Shown here: positions 26,301-38,449 of the stretch, piece after piece | Layout of the letters: the number at the start of each line of letters is the position of its first letter | How positions within the stretch are numbered: the first letter of the stretch is position 1 | Source: Leptasterias polaris | Lineage: Eukaryota > Echinodermata > Asteroidea > Forcipulatida > Asteriidae | Direction of reading: 5' to 3' | DNA length: 64,000 nucleotides | NCBI GenBank assembly: GCA_037783415.1 | Contig: JAZGTN010000170.1 | Span: 186,001 to 250,000 of the forward strand | Notes under the pieces: generated by a model | Databases searched by the model: none | Told to the model about the DNA's origin: nothing | What the model saw: only the letters and a program-made list of their open reading frames with translations | Made by a program: the position numbers and the translations under genes

Positions 26301-29300
26301 TTAGTGTAACCAAAGTGAGGCTTGATGGGTTAAATAGTCAGGTCCATTTTTGGTATAGAATCCTTTTTTAATTCTCAAAAAATTTAAGTTCCCCCAGTTG
26401 AGACCTAGTCAAAATAGCGTAGAAAATGTCAAATTAGCCTGGGTTGGTTATTTTACTAAAAACAATTCCATCAATGATCCCCCTTTTTAGAATTCCCACA
26501 TGTATTGTAAATCATTGTCTTAGCCTTGTGTTAACAGCCAATCCTGGCTGAAATCAATCATGTCTTTGACAGATGGCTTCCACATGGCTTGTTGAGCTGG
26601 AATTTGTTTTCTTGAGTCTAACAGATCTTATCCGATGGTCCAGACTAATTGAATGGGATTGTGTTCACAAAAAGAAAGAAAGAACATGACACACTTTTAT
26701 AGAACATATTGTTGGAAACGAGTAGGTTTAAGTTCACCACTGTTTAATGTTATTGCTAATGAGGTGTTATACCTCAATATTTTTAGTCACTGGCTGGTCC
26801 GGCCTAATTTTTAATTTTTATGGGTGTGTTTTTAAAATTTGTTTTTTTACTTTTTGTTTATGCTTGTTTGCTGCCGTTTTTGTTCTTTTCTTATCTGTAT
26901 GTATTTTCTTGAATTTTAATCTGTCTTTTTGTAAGGTGCATTTTTAATATGGAAAATGCACGGTATAAGTATCATTTTTATTATTATTATTATTAAGCGT
27001 GTGAGTAGATTCCAAGGGTGTCAACGACGGTTTAACCAGTGATATCTTTGATTACCTGTTGCCGTGCCATCAAAGCTGAGCGAAAATCCGCGAGCAGAGA
27101 GGCTCGAGTCCGAGGCGAATTTCACGTACATCTTGTTGCTGTGGGAGGTGTAGGAAGTCGGGTTGATGCTACTACCACAGAAGGTACCCAGCAGGGGTGA
27201 CGTTTCGTATCCTCCATTCCTGAAGCCAAACAATACAAGTAAAGTTGTGATTGGTAGATGGAGGGAGATGAATGCCAAAATGGAAAACATTTCATTGGCG
27301 GTCGACCAAAGCTACTGTATTACAGTTGTTTGTTTTTTAAGATGGTCACAAACTATTTATTCTAAAAATTATATAAATAGATTTTGCACAAGAACATATA
27401 CATATACTTTTAAACAACCAGATTAATATTTCCTAGATTTGATGTCTTTTTGTCTCTTTACTGAGCTTTTTTTAAATAACATTGTAAAAAGTTTGTGTTC
27501 CTTTTTAATGTTTGATTTTTATTGTATCTCTGTACAAGCTGGGACCCATGGGAGGACCAGTGTTTACCGCTGAATGGGCAACCCAGTTGAAATAAGAAAT
27601 GAATAAATAACTAAATGTAACATTTAACATTGGGAATTAGATGCATCAAAATTTGTGTGCAATATTGATGGTAAAAAATTGATTTAAACATCAGATTCCC
27701 CACCCCTACGGGATTTCTACCCACATCTAAAACTGAGGTTTCTTCAACTTTCCTTAGAGAGTTCTTTGTTTTTCATTACCAGAAAGGTACAACAAAAAAT
27801 TTGTTTATGACTCTATAGTATTAAGGACAACCTCACCTAAGCTCTACAAAGTCGAACATACAATTGGGATGCTGCTCCATGTCAAAGTCTGTGAAGTTAA
27901 TGTTGATCTGTTGACCCGAGGGTGCGGATATGATCCAGACACACTGGCGATTGTGAGGGTAGTCAGCGGGATAGTTGGGCGAAGTGATCACGCCCGTGTC
28001 TTGGAATATCTCGCCACCACACACTGAATGGTGGAGAAGATTATATCAATAAATCAACAATATATGGTCTAAACATTATTATTATTATTGGTTTATTGAA
28101 ATCATAAAAAAAAAAAAAATCCATCGCAGCCAAGGGCCCAACAGGAAAATTGTTTATATTATCAAAAGTAACAAAAATAAAATTTAAAAAAACACGAAAA
28201 TTAATGTAAAAAAAACCAACTGAAAGATATAATAAAAAGTGGTCAAAATATATAATTTTTTTTTAAAACCCAATGAAAATCAAAAGCGGCACAAAAAAAA
28301 GAACAAAGCATAACAAGTAAACTGGTAAAACTAAGATACCGCACTTTTCTATCGAAAAGGTACTCAAGGCGCTTGAGCCAACAGAATCATTTAAGACAGG
28401 TTTTTGAAATTGTGAAATATGATACCGCTTTATGTAGCCCTTTATAAGGGTTTACAAGGTGTTGCAACGCATTTAGCAGCCACTGCCAGAAACACCAGAG
28501 CGAACCCCATCTCTTAGCAATGAGAGTAACTGGGTTCTTTTACATGCAGTACACAACACACTGTATACGTCCCACCCGTCTGAGAAAGCAGCAGATATTA
28601 CTTGTAGCTATTGAAGCTTAATTTTACAAGTCCTTTGTCCAAAATTCAGAGACATTCATGTTACATGTTTTTCGTTACCTGTTGTGGCATCAAGAGCCAC
28701 ATAAGAGGCCGCGAAGCCCTCACGGGCTATGCTAGAATCTGTGTGGAAGATGACTATCATCATGTTACCAGTGGTTGTGAGGATTGGAGGTGAGTTACTG
28801 CCACAGTACCTACACGGAGGAGAGTAAATGGTCGGACAAAGTCAGAAATATTAACCGCACAGATCTCAAATATGGAATCTTTTGGAGATCTTTATTGTTC
28901 TTGCATTTGTCCCTGTACTTCACGTCCGCCCATAGATGTTAAAGAGGTTAAAGATAGGGTCATATATGTAGATTGGTTTTTTGTCACTTTAATGCTTATT
29001 TATGGGCAAAATTATAAAGAAAGATACAATAAAAGTCACATGTGAAAGTTTCATTTAAATACAGTGTCTACTTGCTAAGAAAACAGCCAAAAACTAACAG
29101 TATTAGCGACATAACAGAACATACCACCCCACATCTCTGGCTGCAGGGTTAGGGAACAGACACCAACCCTCAGAAATCTGGGAATCAATTCATGCCAGTG
29201 TTCTCCACACACATATTTTGGGAGGGCGGGCCGCCCTCCCAAAGTTTAAGGCTGCCCTGCCAAAGAATTGGCCGCCCTGCCAAAAAAATGACAAACAGAC

Positions 29301-32300
29301 TATTTTTAGCCTGCACTTAATACGATCAAACGAGTAGCCGACGAGCCAAGCCCGACTTCTAAACCGCAGCATTGGAATTGCGATCGTTCATTTTAGTATA
29401 CAAACGTTAAAACATGATGCACACACAATCATGGTTCTGACTGCTGAGTATCCACCGCTGCACGTGCATCGGCCCAACAACGTTCGGTCGGTAGTCCATG
29501 CATAGCGCATACACAACACACACGGTCCAAAGTCCAAGCTAACCAACATTCCGCACGCTGTGATTGGCCGTTGATTACCATATTCATAAGAGAGCTTTCT
29601 AGACTCCAACGCAGTACACGTTCACGAGCCGATAAAGAATTGCAACACAGTGTGCCGCACGCCTGCAGATTGGTACAATGTACAGCCTTGAAGGGATATT
29701 CAAACATTGACAACTTTTGCCGATAGAGGGCGTTGCGGGGCAAAGTTCATTGAATTTGTTCTCAATGTGCGTACCGTGCGTTGTTTACCGATCGTTGAAT
29801 CTCGACGATTTTATTGAAAACGAAGTTCTAAACGGAACCTCTAATCACAAATCCATGAAAATGGTTGTTGATGAAAAAGGTATTATTGAGGGCAGAAATT
29901 AGGGGATAAGATCGGGGAAATTGCACGTGTGGGCTATCCGATCACCACCAACGCATATAAATCCAGCTTTCTAAAATCCAACACTGAGCGGCATATCCCT
30001 CTGATGTTTTTGGCGCGGCGCACAAAGCAAAATGTATAACAAATTGTAGGTTTTGAATTAGTTTTACAACAAGGTTGTTTCGACAGAATGAAATGGATGT
30101 CAATCATTCTCCTTATTATAGTGTCGGGGCCCCAGGGGTTAATAAGATTATTTTTAAGAAAAGGATTATCTCAGGTGTTTTTTCCTTTCACGTGCGATGA
30201 CGTCATAAACCAACATGCGCCATTATGATGACGTCATATATCGACGGGCGCCATTTTGATTACGTCATGCCGCCCTCCCAAAGAAAAAGTCTGTGGAGAA
30301 CACTGCATGCATGAATCGTTTCTCAGATTCAAATTTCTTTTGGGGGGAAAAATTTGTCCAATTGAAATGATATTACTTTGAGGGGAATCCTTTCCCAAAT
30401 CAGTCGTTACTATCGACAGCTGCAGTGCTTCAGGGCTTCTCCTGACCAAGTAGCTTTTGATGGTCATTAATTTTGTTGAGTGTTTACCAATCTCGGACCG
30501 TACCTTTACATGTAAGTGCGATGAGCAGCAGTGAATGATCTAAAGGAGGTATACTAACCTTCCCATGTCCGGGGTGAGCGCATTGGTGCTGTTATCATAG
30601 ACCTGAACATAATCAAAGATACAGCCTCTGGCTTCCTCCAAGCTGAACGAATTGAATGTCAGACGGATGACGTAGCCGTCAGTCACCATGATGGAGTAGA
30701 CACAGTGTACACCGTGGGGGTAGCCTTCGGGATGAGGGGGCGAGGCAATGATGCCGACGTCATCTGTGAACTGACCTCCACATCCATCTAAGACAGTAAG
30801 AGAAATGGTGGGAGACAGAAATACATTTGGGGGCGGGATGAACAAAGAAATATTGATAAAAGATAACGACAAAAAAGGGAGCCCGCCAATATTAGAGCTA
30901 GATAGCTCAGTTGGTTAAGTGCAGGCACAATAATCCGAAGGTCGCAAGTTCAAATCTTGTTCCACTCAACTTTGTTTTTTTCCCCCCCTGAATGGAATTA
31001 AAATTTCAGTAACTTTCCCATGCGGTGTCTTATTTGAGACATAAAAACACGTATCTCTAAATCAAGTTATTCAAACCACTTGGTATCAATCAGAAGACAA
31101 AGCTATTGAAAGGTTGGTATGCAGTGACGACAGTGAATCACACACCAAATCAAAATCAAAAACTGAGTAAAAATAGTCAACATTCTTGGCACCAATCATA
31201 AACATTTCGGGAGGAAACAAAACAAATGATAAAAATGCACAAGGTTTGTTTGCAACGACAACATCCACACAAAAAAACAAAATCCCAAACATATTTTGTG
31301 GTCCGAAACCTAATGGCTGTGCTAAAAGCGTTTGTGAATAAATGTTCTGGTGACCAAATAAATTTTCTTATGAGATGTGATCATGGTTCTGAAAAGAACA
31401 AGTGTCGTAAATAAATAGTCACTGCGCATCCATGCTCCCCAAGAGCACTATAGAGATTCTACAGAAGGACCCTGGGAACCATACCTGGGGCTGTATCTTC
31501 AAATCTGAATGTTGCGCGGAAGCCGTAGTTAGCGACGGAGCCGTCAGTGACAAATTTGAGGTACATTGAGTTGCCAGTGGATGACACCTCATCTGGAAGG
31601 GCAGTTCCACACAGCTTGGAGATAACCACCGAGTTCTCAGTACCTCCATCGTGAAGCTACGGAATAAAATAAAAAAAACAGAAGGTAAGTTTGAGGCGGA
31701 ACCACAAGCACAAGGGTGTGAATTGGTAAAAACAGGAAACAAGAATTCAGAAATTAAAGCTAGTCAAGAGCGGTTTCGTATCATGTGTATGGGAGATATT
31801 ATACAAGGTATATTCTACTGGCAGCAAGTTTACAGAACTTAAAACAAGAAACAAAATTCCTGTTTCAACGCAAACATAATTTCCACTAAGATAGAAAGAC
31901 ATTTTGTGAGGGGGTGTGACTTCAACTTACTTGGGGCAGGCAGGGCTTTTGACTGGAATCTTGCAGACAGAAATAATGAGTGAACTTGCAGAGAGGATTA
32001 ATGGCAGAAGACTTTGCAAGCAAATCCACAATAACAAGAATGGATATTTATAGTGCGCCATATCTATCAGATCTGATACTCCTACAGAAACTCTTATTGT
32101 GTTTAAGACAAGTATGCTAAATTTATATGGGATTTGAGGCATTGCATGGTGAGGTATCAAGGTATATTTGGTTTGCGGTAACACCATGTGTATATCTACT
32201 TGCTAGGTAGATTTTGTTCTTTGAGAACTTGTCTTGCTATTTATTCTACTGCCGCGGAGTAGATTATTCGGAATTCGGGAGACTTCGGGAGACTTCTCAG

Positions 32301-35300
32301 TTCTGAAAAGATGTATGCTAAATTTAGTATAGTTTCTTGTACGGATTTACAAGGTGAGGCGGCACAATCTGCAGCCAACCTTACCAGAAATAGTGGTGCG
32401 AGCCACTTCTCTAAATCATAAGTGTACTGGGTTTTTTCAATGCATTACAGACACTATGGAACCTATGGCTTTATGTCTCATCCGAATGGATTAAGAAAGT
32501 GTCTTGCTTAAGGACACAAGTGTCAAGACAGAGACCCAAACCAACACTCTGCGGATCAACACCAGAGTTTGAGCCCAGTTTTATAGACCGCTCGGACACA
32601 ACATGTTGTTTTACCACAGTTTTTGGATATTTGTTGGCAATTTTTGAGGTAGGACCGCCTTGCAGAGATGCTGGTTCCTCCTTGCCACTCACTGGCTTGG
32701 TATCTTATACAATTTTGAATATTTGTATATATTTGTATTTTCTTAGTCATAGATATATTTTGTGGATTGTACCTTTTAATGACTTAAAGTGTTTGCCAGT
32801 GATAAGTGTAACAAAATAAATATATTTACAAAGATGACAAAATAACGATCACAAACATAGGGCTAGATAGCTCAGTCGTAGAGCACCGGCATGTTAATCT
32901 GGAGGTCGTTGGTTCAAATCCCAACCTAGCAAATTTGTCTTTGTTCAACCCAAAGTCATTTCAAATTTACCCAGTTAGTTTCCCTTGTGGTTTCATATTT
33001 TTGATAAAATAAATGCATAAACAAATAAATAAAATATCAAAACATAATCAAGCACTGAATTAGTTGGAAATGACCGAATATAAACATGTATGTATTGCCA
33101 CCTATGGTGTCTCGTGTTAATATTCCTTTTCGGTTTATTATTTGGTATCAAATAAAAAAAAAACGCATCCCCTTAAGGTGATCCCCCGACTGAAGCTTCC
33201 AAGGTTGTATTGTATACATGGGTGTGATCTATGTCTACACAGCAATTTATGGTTGAATGGCTAATTCTGACTGGCACCCCCGAACAAAGATATTGACAAA
33301 ATAGGGAGACCGCCAACATAAGGCTAGATAGCTCAGTTGGTAGAGCGCCGGCACGTTAATCCGGAGGTTGTTGGTTCAAATGCCGCTCTAGTAAATTTCA
33401 ACCCCAAAATCAAATGTGTTAATATTACCTGAAGGTAATCGTAGTTGCACTCTTCATGGGCTTCGACGTCAAAGGTTATGAAGGTCACAACGATCATCTG
33501 ACCCTGAGGAGCATTGATAACGTATTCGCAGGTCTTGTCGAGGGGGTAGTAATTGGGGAAGTACGGAGACAAGAGCTCCTGAGTCGGATCTGTAAATATT
33601 CCTCCACAATCTAAAAGGAAAATAAAAAAAAAAAAAATGACAAAATTACTGCGATCAATCTGTAAACTAACTGATTATACAAAATACAGCCGGTACCGAT
33701 CCTCCAGAGAAATATATCTGTCTGAAAAACTGTCAAGAAAATAGCAAATGAAGACTCTCAAATTACAGTTTTTTTATTTTGATTGCCACAATGCAATTAA
33801 TCAGCCTGTGATTAACACTTTTGTAAACAATTCCTGAGCAAATCATTCTTGATTGTTTTCATGAAAACCAGATCGCTTAAAAATGAATGGAATGTTCACA
33901 CATTGTGTGGTGTGTCCATTCAAAACTAGCAGAGGGAACTAAAGACCGGCATGATATTTGGCGCTTGGAAAAAAGTAGACAAATTGTATTGAGTACAAGA
34001 GCTGATCTTCGTAAATGTACATTTTGGTGGAGACTTTACAAGACATTTCAGGCTTTTTATGAACAAGTCGCTATTTTTTTTTAGGACCCCAAAATTGGAA
34101 ATCAGACTTAAGTAGGAGGAATGCCAGAAAAGAACATTTAAATCCTTCGATATCAAGAATTTTCAATGAATAGACCTTATGCACATGACGTCATTTGAGT
34201 AGGGCGCCCTCACCTAGAGGTCAAAAGGAAGATGCTCATTGGCCAGTCCTGTGCGCCGCGCGTACAAATCAGCGCGTTTCCATTGTTTCGTCATCAGTTT
34301 ACCTCTAAGATGGCGGCTTGGTGACGTCAATGCATAAGGTCTATTGTTTTCATAGCAACCATTGATTTATCAGTGATAGCTAAAATTATTTGTAGTAATC
34401 ATGAATATATATGTTTAATTTTTTTTTTTTTTTAACAGCATTGGCTGACTGTAGCTTTTCCAGTCAAGGTTGAAGAAACTGGGAAGTCAAGAAAAGGTCT
34501 GCACATTGACTTTTAGTCATGGTTTAAGAAATAATCTCCCATTTCAATACCCACAGGAATTGAAATACAAAATGCTTGATTAATAGAAGTCACACAATAA
34601 TCCCTTCCTACATAATACCCTGATCAATCTAAATAATACCCTGATCCATGTTAATAATACCCTGATCAATCTACATTTGCAAATAATACCCCGATCCATT
34701 TAAATAATACCCCGATCATCTAAAAAATACCAAATCCATCCAAATATACCCTGATCCATTTAAATAATACCCCGGTCCATCTAAATAATACCCCGGTCCA
34801 TCTAAATAATACCCCGGTCCATCTAAATAATACCCCGGTCCATCTAAATAATACCCCGGTCCATCTAAATAATACCCCGGTCCATCTAAATAATACCCCG
34901 GTCCATCTAAATAATACCCTGATCCATCTAAATAATACCCGGATTCACTTAAATAACACTCTGATCTATCTAAATAAAACCCTGATCCATCTAATTGGCA
35001 AGAAAGGTTGAATACTTTTAAGGTTCCCTTCCACCTCTACCTCCACTGTCAGCAACCATTCACATGCACATAATGCTTATGGGATCTGAGGCATTGCATG
35101 GTGAGGTATCAATGTATATTTGGTTTGCGGTAACACCATGTATATATCTACTTTCTAGGTAGACTTTGAGAACTTGTTTTGCTATTTATTCTACTGCCGC
35201 CGAATAGTCTACTCCGCGGCAGTAGAATAAATAGCAAGACAAGTTCTTAAAGAACAAAATCTACCTAGCAAGTAGATATACCGCAAACCAAATATACACA

Positions 35301-38300
35301 TAATGCTTGTTGTGGGTAATGCTTAGTGTCAGTCCAATAGCTACTGATACAATTAATCTGCATTGTGCCTAAATTCCATACAAGTAATTTGTAGCATTTC
35401 AAACACCATAACAATGCTCCACACATCTCCCATTCAAGCTTGCTGCAAGGAGAGGGGTGGGGGGGGGGGGGGGGGTGGGGTGTGAAACAGGTAATATAGC
35501 TGCTAGAGCAGAAAACGGTGATTAACAATTTCCTGCTACACAAAAAATAAACAAGCAGGATACCAGCCACTAGCACATGTGACATGGTACTTTGCCTGGT
35601 AAACTATAGCCTGGTAAGCATCATTGTGATGTGCTTAGCTACATCATTTGGCACTGATCATAACAAGTTTGTAAAGAGAGAAAGTCCATTGATTGATGGT
35701 GTGCAATGTGTGTGTTTAACCTTGGATAACTTAATGCACCAACTGGCTTTCACCACATGAGCTCCTACTAAACCCACTTACAATTCAACCCTTTGAATCA
35801 CACACCACTGGTTTGTGGTTGGGTGAATTCATTCAAGTCTTCTAGTTTTCAATGGACACTGTTACAATTTTAGACTACTTCAAAGAAAGGTAAACATCTC
35901 AAACTTGTTCAGCTCAATTGGCTGTCAATGAAAAGTATTATTCTGTCCATTTTTGCCAACCACTGGTTCTCAAAACTTGCTGGTGCAAAAGAAAAGTTTT
36001 AGAGAAAGTCAATGTCTCTGTGGCTCTTTTATTACATCATGTATTTTTTATATTTTTTTAAAGACCAGCTGGAGAGGAGAGCATCTTGACAGGAACTTTG
36101 TTTCTTTTAAGCAATCCTTCGGGCTCCAGCTGGTTCTCTTTCTTTCCTCTGTATTTTAGTTGCTCTTGTTGCATCTTTTAATGTTTCTTATCAATAAGCA
36201 TAATTGTATTTTTTATCTACCTGAGAAATGAAATAAACATATATTTGGGTAACACGATCCATATATATGACAATCAAAACATAATTTCTAGAGGCGTGAT
36301 TGACTAGTGAATTATTTTGATCTATCAAAAATGTCCGCCACTCACTCAGTTCATAGGTTGCTCTGAATCCTCCGGCACTCACAGAAAGGTCCGATGCGAA
36401 CTTGACCCACAGCATATTGGATGAAGACACAAAAGGGGGTGGTATGGCATCAGCATGGCAGTAGCGACCGACAAACGGTGCTGTTTCATCGAACCCATCT
36501 CTCAACTGTGAAAAACAAAAGTATTCAAATCTCATAAATACAGAGCTCTCCCAATGACAAGTTCAGTTTCAAGTTTCAGCCATTTCCCCCAAAAATAGAT
36601 TCCTCTTACAAACTGGGATTTTTTTTTAGGTCTCTAGCCTTACGTTAAAATGGTGTAATAAGCCACTGTGTCAAAATCCAAAAACGCTCGATGATGTCAC
36701 ATTTCAAAATATATGGTCTGTACATTCCTACAAAGAATTTTTAGTCCATTCTTGAATTTGTATGATATTCAATCAATATAGCATTGATTTTGACCTTTTG
36801 ACTGGCACACAAAATTCCTGTTTGATCCTAGAGACCTATTTGGTTTTTGCTGTCCAAGGACGTCATGTTTCAAGTTTTGCTCTAAAAGAGTATCAAATAA
36901 AATGCCATTTTACACCATTTTAATGTGAGCTTAAAGGCACAGTACTTGTTTGGTAATGACTCTGAAAATTAGTGGCAATAAAAACTTACTTGGTAAGAAG
37001 TACAGCAGCTTTGGGTAGTATAATGCTTTTTGAGAAACTTTTAACTTCGAAGTACTACGGTTATGGAAAAATATATCACTTTTTATTCCCCAAAATTTGA
37101 ATCTGAGAAGCGTTTCTGTCAGAAACGCTTCTCAGACTGTGTATTCCTATGGGGAATATTCTTCCTGCGTGGAAATATTCGTTCCGATTTTTCGGTGATA
37201 TCTCAAAAACGCGACCACCTTTTGAAGTGAAATTTTCACAGGTTAGTTTGATTGTATGTACCTACATTTATATAGGATTAACACAATCAGTAGGCTCCAA
37301 TTACCAAACATATGCAGCACCTTTAAAGACTAGTAATTTTCCCCCATTACCATAAAGACTCTACCTATTGGAAAATGGGTGCATCATTAACAATTTGATC
37401 TTGGATACTCTTTGATTAAAAGCCTTCAAGCAAAATGCCAGTTAAAATAACTGAGGAAGCTCAGTCAATATTCTGTCCAAGTGGACTGAATCAGCTAGTT
37501 CAGTTTAGAAAAGCATCCCCAGTTAAAGGGCGTGTAAAACAAATAAATAATTTTTTCGATTTATATAGCGCATATATATAGTAATTAACTTTTAATTCTC
37601 AATGCGCTGGTCATTGGGCCAATAACATTCCTTTAATCTTTCTCAGCTCCCTGGGGAGTATACAGCCCGAGCTGCCGTGGCGCTCCGGTAAGATCTTACA
37701 CTGGTAAGATTGAAAATATAAATGTTCCTAGATTTGTACACTTTACCTCCACAAAGTCAAAATTGCAGTTGTCTTGCTCTTCAATGGTTAGGTCAGTAAT
37801 GGTGAACTTGATCTGAGCACCGACGCCAATCTGTATGGTCCAGATACACTCAGCGTTGTGGGGGTAAGAGTTGGGGTAGTTGGGCGATATCAGTATTGCA
37901 TCGTCAGCGGTTAGAACGCCACCACATCCGGGATCAACTAATTAAAAAAATCATTAATAATCACAATGTATCAAATACCTAAATTTCATATTGCCCGCTA
38001 GTAATTTGAAGGTTAATAATTGAAATTTCATATCCATTATAATCAAAAGAGCATTAGAAGTATAATGGCTGTATGACAGATTTGTTTTTCTACAAAATGT
38101 CCTTTTGTCAAGCAATTTTTTTAATAGACAACTCTTTATGAATTATTTCCATCTACAAGAAGCTGCAAGGTTTATCAGCAATTTTGTGAAGTACATGTGA
38201 ACTGGAATAAGAACCTTGTAGTACTGAGCTAAATAGTGAAGTTGGTGATGCTTTGTCAAACAATTTCTGATTAAGAAATGGAATGTGATGCAAAGTTTGA

Positions 38301-38408
38301 ATCAAGGGACTTCAGCCATGGCCAGGTTCGTCAATGACAACGTTGGAAAGTTTGACTCTAGCATTCTGGCCATAGACACGCTATTAGTTTGGACACGACT
38401 GAAAAGGG

Positions 38409-38449
<41 letters not shown>

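Larger units (their letters stand above)
31657..33428. other. Intron between the CUB4 exons
   Basis: Holds a foldback-family copy (32140-32310), an antisense SINE (32345-32615) and two tRNA-like heads (32861, 33319). The remainder, 31657-32140 and 32940-33310, shows nothing recognisable. Confidence 0.6.

Noticed and set aside
29388..29902. ORFs inside the 1.1-kb nested transposon (73, 104 and 61 codons)
   Set aside because: No transposase motif such as the hAT dimerisation region; lengths are as expected by chance in GC-richer DNA.
32861..32935. Functional tRNA-Asn gene
   Set aside because: Asn-like anticodon loop and a partly pairing acceptor stem, but the T arm is mis-paired and two sister copies nearby are degraded, indicating a retroposon.
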